Below are positions 30,024 through 40,258 of a stretch of 64,000 bases of DNA, piece after piece (the first letter of the stretch is position 1; each line of letters opens with the position of its first letter). The stretch is from Symbiodinium natans (lineage: Eukaryota > Sar > Dinophyceae > Suessiales > Symbiodiniaceae). Made by a program: the position numbers and the translations under genes. The DNA lies in assembly GCA_905221605.1 (NCBI GenBank), contig CAJNDS010002288.1, positions 124,001 to 188,000 of the forward strand, written 5' to 3'. Under the pieces are notes generated by a model. The model did not search any database and was not told where the DNA came from. It was given only the letters and a program-made list of their open reading frames with translations.

Positions 30024-32448
30024 AGTTCAGAGTGTTTTTGTTTTAAACGTCCTAATCCCCAAGCTCTAGAACCTTTAGCCCTACACGTGGGTTGTACCTT
30101 TGCGCTGCACTTGACGGCCAACCTCCAGTTTTGCCAACGTGTGGCCTTGTGTGGTTCCATAAACCTAAATCCTAAACCCGAAAGCTTAACCCTAAAACCA
30201 AAACCCTAAACCCTAAACCCCAAACCTAAACCCCAAACCCCAACCCCCAAACCCGAAAACCCAAACCCTAAACACGAAACCCTTTAAGCCCTAAACCGGA
30301 ACCCGAGGGTTTGTTGAAAATTCCCTACGCCCCCAAGGCATGCTCAGCCCGTCTGAACGAGCAACATAGGAACCTCAAAGTGGAGGCTCATCAGTGCTTA
30401 TAAGTAGGATGTTGGGTTTAGGGTTTAGGGTTTAGGGTAAGGACCTCGAGAAGGTATCCCTAATCGCGGAAACCCCCAATGTTAATGAAACCCCTGACGT
30501 AGCAGGTTCTGCAAAGACTTCAGCTGGAAGGGGTCTTGATATTGGTTATATCGGCTACTGACGGGGCTGTAATGTAGAATGCCCCTAAGCCGTGCCTTTG
30601 GCCCTAACCTGACAGCCTAAACCTATTCCTAAACCCTAAACCCTTTAAACCCTGTAAACCCTTTAAAACCTTTGGAGCCCTTTAAGCCCTTTAAGCCCGT
30701 CAAACCCTTTAAACCCTACACCCTAAACCCTAAACCCTACACCCTACACCCTAAACCCTAAACCCCGCCCGACTTCATGTTCCATGTTGCCGGTAAGGAC
30801 ACGAGCACGCCTTGGTCTGGGCAGCCTGTGACTCAACACACCCAGGGTTCAACCTCAGGGTTCAGGGTTCAACGGTTAGGGCTTCAGGGTTTAGGGTTTA
30901 GGTTAAGGGTTTACGGTTTAGGGCTTAGGGTTTACTGTTTAGGGTTTGGGTTTAGGGTTTAGGGCTTCGTAATTGCGAAGCCCAGACAGCCCTGGACGTT
31001 GAAAAACGTAACTTTCAGTTGACCTCGGCTCAGACCCTTAAGTACCGTAATGTACTTCAGTACCATGAACCTCCAAGTAAATAAATGTACTATAGTCCTA
31101 AACCCGAAGCCCTAAACCCGAAACCCTAAACCCTAAACCCTAAACCCTAAACCCAAGACTCTAAACCCTAAAGCCCTCAAAACCCTGTTCTAATGATTCA
31201 GGTCCCTATGTATGAACTCTCGGAGCCCAGTTCCACCCCCGCCCCCCCCCCCCCTTCCCCCGGCATCCTTTTTCCACTCAGAGATGTACCTCCTGAAGCC
31301 CTAACCCCTAGGGTTTAGGGTTGAGGGTGTAGGGTTTAGGGTTCAGGGTTCAGGATTTAGGGTTTAGGGTTCAGGGTTCAGGGTTTGGGGTTTAGGGTTA
31401 CACCCTAAACCCCCTGTCAAACAAAAGAAGAGGACCTACACCTTGAAAGCCTGATAAACCCCTTAAACACACCACGAGGTAGTACAACAAGCCAACCTGC
31501 AGCTCACCTAATCTACAGTTTGTGGTTTCGGTGTAGGGTTTAAAGGGTTTAGGGTGTAGGGTTTAAAGGGTTTAGGGTTTAGGGTTTAGGGTTTAGGGTT
31601 TAGGGTTTGCGGTTTGCGGTTTCAGTTGCCTGTTACCTCTCCTTTTGGCGTCTGCCCTGAGTATCGGGCCGAACCGACGCCTTCAGTATCAGGGTTGCGC
31701 CAAGTTTCCCAGGCGCCCGAAGAAGCTCTACACCAGAACTCATACGGTCATGGCCTAATATGGTCCCTTTTGGGTCCTAATTCTAAGGCGCCCCTATTAT
31801 TTAGGGTACCCCAAAAAAAGGCAGAACTGACCATGCCTGAATCCCCCCCAAACCCCCGAGCGTTTTTCGGCCAGTAGAATTAGGGACTGGGTAGGCAACC
31901 TGTAGCCTTTTTGGTTATATAGAATCCCATTGTGGAAAGGGTAACCTTGTTGGAGGCTAAGGCATGCCCCTAAGGCCCTAAGTAAAGCGCCGCCTAGGTT
32001 CTAAACTCCTTGGGCATGTTGGTCTCCAGCCCATCCTGCTGCCAGCTGCTCCTGTCATCAGGCGAAGGGTTGCTGGGGGGGACCCTAAACCCTAAACCCT
32101 AAACCCTACACCCCAGAGTCCAGGAAGGCTTGAGCTAGTTGAAGAGTCTGCTAAGCCTTAAGCAGAGGAAGAACTAGGAAGGCCTCCCCTTCGCCGACGT
32201 GGGTTTAGGGTTTAGGGTTAGGGTTTAGGGTTTAGGGCTTAGGGTTTAGGGTTTAGGGTTTAGGGTTTAGGGTTTATAGTTTTCATGGGGTTTTGACAAC
32301 AGGGTTATCTTGGACAAGTTTCCTTTTTCGGAACGCTGCTCTTTGCAGTGTGCTTGGTACTTCTAGCTGCTTCTACCTACGCAGCATATATGTTTTTCTC
32401 CAGGGTCTACTCCAAAGTAGGGGATCGCATTGTAGGAGTTCAGGGCAA

Positions 32449-32573
32449 CTCGGAGGTTCATGGGTACTTAAACGGTACTTATAAGTAGGACAAGTGTAGG
32501 GTAATTCACTCTGGTTGTAACCTTCTTTAGGGTACCTTGTAACCCTACTTATACGAACCCATGAACCTCGAAG
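32449..32573. mobile_element. Family G TIR element
   Basis: A 125-bp copy. The left end CTCGGAGGTTCATGGGTA matches, inverted, the right end AACCCATGAACCTCGAAG. The interior contains GTACTTATAAGTAGG and CCTACTTATA, a second inverted pair. Confidence 0.75.
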
Positions 32574-32730
32574 TATGCTTATAGTATTCTGCATGTCGGG
32601 CGCTGGTGCTGTTGCTTGGGGAACGTGCAATTAAGTGTCGGGGAGACGGAGCGCGGAACTTAATCCCTTGCTATCGCGCATGCGATGCCCGAAAAGGCGA
32701 GACACCCAACGAGGGTTTCTTTGGGCTTCA

Positions 32731-32831
32731 TTGGGATGTTCCCCCCTTATACTAACAGCCCTTAGTAGGGACTATAATCGGAGGTACTAGAATCCCATGA
32801 AGGACTGCTAGTATAAGGGGGAACATCCCAA
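32731..32831. mobile_element. Family F TIR element, best copy
   Basis: 101 bp. The left arm begins TTGGGATGTTCCCCCCTTAT and the right arm ends ATAAGGGGGAACATCCCAA. The arms match over about 31 bases with three differences, leaving a short unique centre. It is a MITE-like foldback. Relatives: 22932-23038, 25056-25088, 48062-48190 and fragments at 13620-13683 and 43520. Confidence 0.85.
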
Positions 32832-33613
32832 TCCGGTTTTGGGGGGGCGCCCCCCCAACCCAAAAACTCTGACTCGTCGGGCCTGAGGGTTTAGGGTTTC
32901 GGGTTTCGGTCTTGGGGTTTTTGTTTTTTTCATGTGCCGGACAGTAGAACCCTGTACGCCGCGTCCAACCAGGCTACATCCTTCTGCTACATCGAGTTCT
33001 CGAGGTGCCACACGCGTGCCTATAGGGCATTCCTTATGTGCATATGGGCAGTTCTCAAAAAGATGGCCCCCTTTTGGGTACCCTAAATATTGGGGGCCCC
33101 CTCAGAATGGTAACCCAGAAGGGACCATACTGTAGAGAGTGCATATCGCCTGAGGGAAGGTTGTAGCCCTAACCCTTAGGCTCACCTTAGGCTCAACATA
33201 CTCCCCACCAAGATGATATAACTAGTAGGGTCAAAAGCCCGATGCTTTCTATTGAGGGGTCCTTTCGGTTTTGGGGATAAAGAAAGCTTTGGGTTTCGGG
33301 TTTAGGGTTGGCTTCGGGAGCTTTCCTCTTGACACTCCTAAACCCCAAGCCGTCAATGCCAGAACACACAAAGCTGGACTAGCCCTGTACTCCTCAGCCC
33401 TGAAGTCTGTTAGGAGCCTTAAACCCCAAACCCTGCACCCTAAACCCTAAACCCCCCTCCCAAAGGCTGAGTTTCATGTCCGGTCTGAAGCTTTTAAGCT
33501 CTGATTTCTCCGAATGCGGAACCCTGAAGATTGAGGGTTCAGGGTTTAGGGTTTAGGGCTTAGGGGGTTTTAGGGTTTAGGGGGGCGGCTTTATGGGATG
33601 CTCCACAAGTCTA

Positions 33614-33822
33614 GCGCAGGTGCTCAGGACGAGTTTCGAAGTCCAGAAGCCCTTGCGCCATCTGGGCTCTTGAATTCCGGGGTGCTCGACCCGAGCCCTC
33701 CACTTCTTCTCTGTCGGGAATTGAGGATTGGGACTTGCGGCTCTGCTTGGTCTGCAAGGAGCAGGCACATGTCCGCAAAGGACATTGCGTGAACAGCAAG
33801 TGCGTGCCTGGACTGCAGATTT
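33614..33822 (+). CDS. Cys-rich exon candidate, zinc-finger-like
   Basis: A frame of about 69 codons, opened near AGCGCAG|G and stopped by TAA in CCCTAAA. It contains IEDWDLRLCLVCKEQAHVRK, then GHCVNSKC. The spacing C-x2-C...H...H-C-x4-C suggests a small metal-binding module, not one I can name. Codons are GC-rich. Overlapping frames on both strands are less protein-like. Confidence 0.4.
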
Positions 33823-35194
33823 TTAACCTCAAGCCCTAAACCCCAAACCTGGAACCCCAAACCCCAGGCCCTGGACCTTGAACCCGAGACCCTCAGCCCT
33901 TCCCTTGTCCGGGCGGGCACGGGGAGGGCTGGAGCCGAGGCGCTTTGGAACCCCTAAAGCCAACCTCCAACCTCTCAAAACCGGAAAAACCCTAATCCCC
34001 TAAAGCCCACCATCAACCCCTGAAACCCTAAGCCCCAAACCCCAAAAGCCCTCAACGACTTTGGGCCGAACCCAGATCCAAAACCCTAAAACATAAAATC
34101 CGACAAACCCTAAACCCTAAATTCCTAACACCCTAAACCCTAAACCCCAATATCCTAAACCCTAAACCCCAAACCCCAAAACCCCAGATCTACACTGCTC
34201 TGCCGGGCATCCTCCCCAACTCCCTGGCCAGACGCGACGCCCACCTGGCCTGTGTTTTGTCCCCGTTTAGGGTTTAGGGTTTGGAACCCTATATATATAT
34301 ATAGAGAGAGTGTAAAGTAGAGGAGGGGGTACCTCATTCCCTCATTCCCTACAAAGAGCTAGCAAGGTGCGGTTTCAAGGTTTAGGGGGGTTTAGGGTTT
34401 CGAGGGGTTCCAGTGTTTTTCTTGCGGGGGCTCGCTGGCTTGCAGGGATTTGGGTTTTCAGGTTTCGGGTTGCGGGAACCCTAAACCCTAGACCCGCAAC
34501 CCCGAACCCTAAGCCCGAAACCGTAAACATGTTTCTGTCCTTTTGCTTGAGTCAGGAACCCCTGAACCCAAATTTCCCGGACACGGAATCCCCAAGCGTG
34601 AAAGGGTTATAGGGCCCTTAGGGGAGGGGGTTTAGGGTTCAGGGTTTAGGGTTTAGGATTTAAGGAACCTTAGGGAAGCTTCGGCAGCTTTGGCGAGATT
34701 AGGGCCTTAGGAGTTTTGGGTTATGTGCCCCCCGACCCGTTTTGGTTTCTTTAAAGCTTATAGCTTTTGGTAGATGCCAGCGTTGCTTGGTTCGGCTGTC
34801 TGCTGGGTATGCTAAGGACGAGGGCCCGTTCACTGCTCAACCATTGGCTTCTGTTGTAAAGGGGTTTCGGGGCTTTGAGTTGAGGGGTGTAGGGTGCAAG
34901 GGTTCGGAGGCTTCGTGAGGTTTAGGGGTTTAGGATGTCCACTATTTGCTTAAGACCCGCCCCCAAAAAAATGTGATAAATAGTATTCTTTCTTGTAGGG
35001 GCATTACAGGGAGTATTCTCCTTCTTTTGGAGGTTGTGAAGCAAATAGAAGTTTAGGGTTCAGGGGCTTAGGCTTCAAAGGGTTCTGAAGTAATGGCCCT
35101 TGGGTTGCATGGGTATCTAAGGGGGATGTAAGGGGTTTCCTTTTCAGGGCCTATATTTAGGGACCATGCAACTACCCTAAGAATTCCGTTCCAG
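33823..35194. other. Repeat-rich spacer
   Basis: CCCCAAACCC and CCCTAAA patches (33835-34190), TTTAGGG (34262-34280, 34620-34660) and a family I-like right end (35085-35177, GGGACCATGCAACTACCC). A frame ALPGILPNSLARRDAHLAC at about 34186-34245 is coding-like but unassigned. Confidence 0.35.
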
Positions 35195-35279
35195 GAGAAG
35201 CTGCGATCTGCCACAAAGAAAGAACCGGAGTTTGTCTCCACCTTCAAGCCCTCCGCGAGACTGAGCAGCAACTGGCCTA
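35195..35279 (+). CDS. Exon candidate, unknown protein
   Basis: After TTCCAG|G the frame reads EKLRSATKKEPEFVSTFKPS and then ARLSSNW. It is charged, GC-rich and clearly protein-like. A GC donor (GCAACTGG) near 35268 would fit the intron rule seen in confident genes. The family is unknown. Confidence 0.4.
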
Positions 35280-35397
35280 TAACCCTAAACCCTAAACCCT
35301 AAACCCTAAACCCTAAACCCTAAACCCTAAACCCTAAACCCTAAACCCTAAACCCTAAACCCCAAACCCCAAACCCTAAACCCTAAACCCTAAACCC
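35280..35397. repeat. Interstitial telomere-type array (CCCTAAA)n
   Basis: About 16 CCCTAAA units with two CCCCAAA variants. Confidence 0.95.
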
Positions 35398-35898
35398 AAT
35401 ACGAGCCACATGTTGCTGTTGGGGTGTGGGCTTTGAGAGAAGCATATAAAACCTAAATTGCAGCCGATCTCCGCAAAAAAACCCGAATATAGGGGTCTTA
35501 ATAATTTGAATAGTTTTATTAGTTATTATTTTTTTGGAATACTTTTGGTAATTGTTTTGACCCCTGCATCAGACTCTTAGAGCCTAAACAGTCCTCACAG
35601 GGGCGAGATTCCGACATTGGATCATTGGTTGAGTCTTTCCCTCACACTTAAAGCCATCGAGCAGAGAAGGATGGGGGGAGGGAGTGAAGCCCTAAACCCT
35701 AAGCCCTAAACCCTAAACCCTACTAAACCCCTCAACCTAGAAGCGCAGAGACAGATCACGCCCTCCATCTCCGATCTTGAGGTTTGGGGCTTAGGGCTTG
35801 GGGTTTAGGGTTTAGGGTTAGGGTTTAGGGTTTAGGTTAGGGTTTAGGGTGGCGCCCTACTCTTCAAATTGTTGACATCCTCCATCCTTGTTCCGCAG

Positions 35899-35978
35899 AC
35901 ACCGCACAAAAAGCGGTTGATTTGGTTGCAAGCATCCCCTCCCCATCACCTTACCTTGCGGACGAAGTGAACCCCAAA
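35899..35978 (+). CDS. Exon candidate, unknown protein
   Basis: After TTCCGCAG the frame reads TAQKAVDLVASIPSPSPYLA, then DEVNPK. An amphipathic helix is followed by a Ser/Pro loop. Possibly from the same gene as the candidates at 35195 and 36259, since all are on the + strand. No family recognised. Confidence 0.35.
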
Positions 35979-36258
35979 AGGGTTCATGGTTCATATACCG
36001 TACCTATTATTTAATATGTTAATAGTTTCATAATGCAGTAAGAATCAAGTAGTAGGAATTATGGTAGTCAGGGTACATGACCCCAATTTTCGGGTTCATG
36101 TCGTCCCCAAGGTAGTACACAATTTCGTCTTTCAGGCCTCACCGTCATTCTCACTAGTAGAGACCTGCTATTGCCCAGTTCTCCTTTTTTGACCACAAAA
36201 GCGTATCATATCGGGGCTTAACCGACAGATTTGACATTCGCGCGATCTTTTGTGCAAG

Positions 36259-36350
36259 GATAGAGAAGAACTCAGAGACGGTGAAGCAGTGGCCGCTTGG
36301 ATGAAAACCAGGACGTCTCAGTTGGAATTTGAGGTTTACGTCCTCCCCAG
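36259..36350 (+). CDS. Exon candidate, unknown protein
   Basis: After TGCAAG|G the frame reads DREELRDGEAVAAWMKTRTS, then QLEFEVYVLP. Strong protein character with an acidic helix. Unknown family. Confidence 0.4.
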
Positions 36351-36827
36351 TGGGCCCTCACTTGAACCCTTGACTTGTTTTTTGGAGTGTGATTCCCTCA
36401 TGAACCCCGCGTACAAAAACACAGTGCCCCGTAGAACTCCTGGGCCTCGATTCCGTTCGATGTTGCAAGGAAGCCCCGACAAACCCGGGCTCGAACTTTG
36501 CACATGAGTCTGAAGAATTCAAGATCAGTTGCACCTGAAGATCCGCAGGCCCCTTCCAAAACCCTGCACCCAAAATCCTACTGTAAGTCCTCCACCAGCC
36601 CAACCGTTACAGGGTCCCTGAGGAGGTCACGGGGGGGGGGGGGGGGGTAGGTACCTAGGAACCTTACAAAAGCTTAGGGAGCCTCAGGGGGTATTGGGGA
36701 ACCTTGGGTTACATACCCTTGAGAACCCCTTCCCTCAAGAACCCCATAAACCCCAAACCCTAAACCCTAAACCCTAAACCCCAAACCCCAAACCCTAAAC
36801 CCTAAACCCTAAACCCCAACCCAAAAG

Positions 36828-36881
36828 GTGGCTGAAGAAGTCCACCTCCCTGCCCGACATCGTGGAGATCGGGCCGGTACC
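36828..36881 (+). CDS. Exon candidate, unknown protein
   Basis: After a CCCTAAA array and AAAAG|G the frame reads WLKKSTSLPDIVEIGP and meets a GTACCA donor-like sequence. Unknown family. It may continue the 35195-36350 group. Confidence 0.35.
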
Positions 36882-38710
36882 ACGCCGTCCCTCTATAGCT
36901 TGGCAGGGGCCTCAAAGCTGGGCTGCGCCAAATTTAGGGTTTAGGGTTTAGGGTTTAGGGTTTAGGGTTTAGGGTTTAGGGTTTAGGGAGTCATGTAGGG
37001 GGTCGGAAGAAGTACTTGATCGTTGTTCTGTATGGTCCCTACATGATTCTACTAAATTTCCCCCAAAACCCTGTTCCAATTATTTAGGCCCTTATACTAG
37101 CCTACACAATTGCTCTTGGCTGGTGTCGTCTTTGGGGCCTACTTGCCCTAAACCATAAGTCAAACCCTGAACCCTCAGCCCTCAACCCGACACCCTGAAC
37201 CCTACACCGAGATTTTTGAAACCCTAAACCCTAAACCCTAAACCCTAACCCTGAACCCTAAACCCTTGGGATCACAGCTTGAGCACCGAAAATCGCCCAA
37301 GGCTTTCCGAGGTCAGGGCCTCGAAGGAGACCAGTGGAAACAGGCACAGAGCTCTACTCGGGAGGTTCAAGAGGGTACTTAATGAGTAGGGTTTAGGGCT
37401 TAGGGCTTCGGGCTTAGGGCTTAGGGCTTAGGGCTTAGGGTTTAGGGTTTAGGGTTTAGGGTTTAGGGTTCCGGGTTCAGGGTTCAGGGTTTAGGGTAGG
37501 AGGGTTTAGGGTTGCGGGTTCAGTGTTTAGGATAGGTGGGTTTAGGGTCAGTAATTTTAACGCTACGCGACTCGCCTCGGCCCGGCCCAGCGCATCGTGA
37601 GCATGGTGATTCCACAGCGCCCAAGTCGCTGGACCCCAAGCAATGAGGGTTGGGTTTAGGGTTTAGGGTTCCGGGTTTATTGTTTTATGGTTTGGGGTTT
37701 AGGGTTGAGGGTTAGTTTAGGATTGAGGGCTTAGGGCTCAAGCTTTGGGGTTTTTTTGGGGTAGGGCAGGGGGAAGGGGGAGGGGTGGGGTGGGGGGGGG
37801 GGGTGGGGGGGGGGGGGGTAAGGGGGGGGGGGGGTTGGGGGGGGGGGGGTGGGGGGGGGTGGGGGTGGGGGGGTCGCGGAGAGGGGGTAGTGGGTCCTGC
37901 TGGGAGGGGCTTCAACTGCCTCTGGTCCTGGCGAACCGTCCGCTTGCGGACCCCGGTTTCCCAGGGGGGGTACCCATTTGAGGCAAAAAAGGGGTCCGAA
38001 AAAGGGCTTTGAGTGGGGTGCCTGTTTTGACAACCTATACACCTCCGGCCCGAGGCCTCGGCGGACTTAATGAGCAGGTAGCCATGGACATAACCTTATC
38101 ACGCTTCTCAGTACCCCATGAACCCTCAAGTAGACGCTAGTACCTCTGGGCATTTTCCAAGCTGACCTCCGCCTTGATACACCCCCCCCCCCCACCCACC
38201 CCCCCCTTGCAGGTACCTTGTTGGTCATATCATACAAAGCATGAAGTAGTTTAGGGTTTAGGGTTTAGGGTTAGGCACCCCACCCCCATGGACAACAAAT
38301 CCTTAAGCCTTGTGCCGAGGCGTAGCTGTAACAGTTTCGGTTCCCTCTGGGCCCGGCAACAAAATTCTAGGGGAACGCCGCATCGGGACATCTCCACGTG
38401 TGTTGTAGTGTTCCTCAAGCCTTAGACCGTAAACTCTAAGCACCTGATCTATCTGTACCCAAAATATAGGAGCGCAGCTTCGGCAAGCAGCTGGCCGGTG
38501 GAGCAAGCTGAGCTTGCGCTGTACGATCTGTGACACAATGCCGGCCCCGAAAAAAAACTCTGTTTAGTCAGAATGGTTGAAGTCTAGAACTCCTAAGGCC
38601 CGAAACCCTAAAGACCCCCAAAAGCAAAGCCAAGCCACCCCTCCACCCGACCTAAACCTGAAACCCTAAACCCTCAAATCACCCCCCCCCCCCCGACAAA
38701 ACAACTGCAG
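36882..38710. other. Repeat field with a long poly-G tract
   Basis: TTTAGGG array 36931-36988, CCCTAAA at 37215-37265, TTTAGGG and CTTAGGG 37385-37500, the G-rich tract described separately, and a poly-C tract at about 38181-38207. A frame LRQAAGRWSKLSLRC near 38474-38520 is faintly PPR-like. Confidence 0.4.
37757..37889. repeat. Long G-rich tract
   Basis: Runs of 4-14 G separated by single T or A over about 130 bp. Gly-rich and Pro-rich frames on either strand are artefacts. G-quadruplex-prone and a likely assembly or replication problem. Confidence 0.95.
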
Positions 38711-38811
38711 TTGATGCCAAGCCATGGCGTCCACCCCCATGCCGATGAGATCTCCTCGGCGCTTCGGGAGGCCGCCCGACGAGGGGACTGGCAGGCAGCC
38801 CTGGCCGTTGT
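38711..38811 (+). CDS. PPR-type exon
   Basis: MPSHGVHPHADEISSALREA then ARRGDWQAALAV. The distance from MP to W is 26 residues, identical to the repeats of the PPR gene downstream. The exon could end at GTGC|CTCTTGG, the intron-start pattern of this window. It is probably an upstream exon of the PPR array at 40259, but no exon carrying the intervening residues was found. A degraded PPR-like frame (REALACCSRARQWQQ) also lies at 39565-39610. Confidence 0.5.
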
Positions 38812-40258
38812 GCCTCTTGGTTTAGGGTTTTGGAGTTTAGAGTTTATAGATAGCCCAGGTAGGCCCTTAGGATATATTTTTTTCGATATTATTGGGTTCA
38901 AGAGGATCAGATTTAGGAATATGTTCAGAGGGTCTTAAGGGCAATCCTAGTAGCCCAGCGGTGCCCTTTTCCCTTTTTTGGGGTTCAAGGTTCCCTCCTA
39001 TCCCTAAACCCTACACCCCAAACAACGGGTGCCCATGTTAGAATATGGGCCTTTCCAAAATAGGGATGCCCCTTTTCTATTTTCTACCACAAATAGAATA
39101 GAATTCCCTTAAGGGGACCCCCAAAAAGGGTACATCACCCCAATTTTCGGGAACCCCCACATGGCTACTGGGGTCCCAAGGCCCGCCGTCCGAGACCAGC
39201 GGCTGTCCCTGGGCGCTTCAGGACTCGGACCCCACAGTGATTCCAGAGATATCCCGATTCCTCCGATTCCAAACGCGACCTAGACGTCCATGCATATTAT
39301 GTTAGAGTGGAGTAGATTAGAGTAGAGTAGAGCATAGTATAGTATGGTATAGCATAGTATAGTATATCCGAATATAGTATAGCATAGGTTCTTAAATATA
39401 TACGAGCCCATCATTTCCCTTGGAGCTTAGGGTCATTTTCCTCGAGAAGCATCAGGGTCACAGCCATAACTGAAGTACTCCCCCGGAGTGAAGGGAGCAT
39501 TGCCGTCCCTGGCAAGGGCCTCCGGAGCCCTGAATCCGGTTTGCTTCGTTGCAGCACAGGTTCCGCGAGGCCCTTGCCTGCTGCAGCAGGGCAAGGCAGT
39601 GGCAACAGGCGCACTGCGGGTGGTTTTTTGTGGACTTGGAGACACCAATAACGTAGCTTTCAGAAAAACACTTGCAGCTCTTGGGTCGGGTTCTGGGTGA
39701 CTGTAAGGGCGCCCTAAACCTCGACTCTCAACTCTAAACAAAGGTTTGGGTTTGGGAGGAAATGTTCAACACCGACATGGCTGCCAGGACCCTCAGGTCG
39801 CAATGATAGGGCATAAGGCTTTCCTGGGACCCTCTTTACCTAACAGTCTTCTGGGTGATGGCCTACGAATTAAAGGGTAGTTACTACTAAACTGTAGATA
39901 AATAGAGTCCCAGGCTAGGGCTTAGTATTTGGGACTTCGACATCCTTGCTTCTTGCGGTAACAGGCACTGGCCGCATTCCACGGGCTCTGCGCGAGGAGC
40001 CTGGTGCCAGTGTTTCGGCTGTCTCCTCATTGTTGAAATCCATTGGGAGTTCCTCAAGAATTTTATGCGAGACAGCTTGATGAGCGTCAGCTATCAGACG
40101 CATGCACCAGTTTTTGGAAGGCTCTACAAGAGGAACCCTTGATGGGCTTCAGGCTGAACATTCTCAAGCACCACATGGCTCAAGCTCACAAATTTTTACA
40201 GTCTTCCCTAAATCCTATAAACCCTAAACCCTAAACCCCCCCTGACTCAGTGTCTGAG
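38812..40258. other. Element-rich stretch, no confident exon
   Basis: Family B sequence (about 38857-38940), a family A element (38946-39180), a GTATA/GTAGA pentamer run (39300-39375) and, at 39434-39530 on the minus strand, a protein-like frame (DGNAPFTPGEYFSYGCDPDA) ending in a stop. Frames at 40043-40200 are open without motif. Confidence 0.4.
38946..39180. mobile_element. Family A element
   Basis: The left part TAGTAGCCCAGCGGTGCCC and the right part ATGGCTACTGGGGTCCCAAG are inverted. GGTTCAAGGTTCCCT follows the left end as in other copies. It contains a CCCTAAA unit and a long A/T middle. Confidence 0.65.

Larger units (their letters stand above)
30024..33613. other. Repeat-rich region
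   Basis: CCCTAAA patches (30195-30300, 30630-30770, 31105-31160), TTTAGGG patches (30855-30960, 31308-31400, 31530-31610, 32200-32280), family E-like (31885-31955), H-like (32340-32420), G (32449-32573) and F (32731-32831) elements. Open frames at 30777-30835, 31614-31877 and 32935-33010 look partly coding but I can assign none. Confidence 0.4.

Noticed and set aside
37712-38042. Glycine-rich and proline-rich frames
   Set aside because: They are created by the long G-rich tract and vary with frame, not with any protein signal.
39434-39530. Minus-strand terminal exon (GNAPFTPGEYFSYG)
   Set aside because: Protein-like, but a PPR-like frame on the + strand overlaps its upstream side and no further minus-strand exon was found. 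Noted only in the spacer description.
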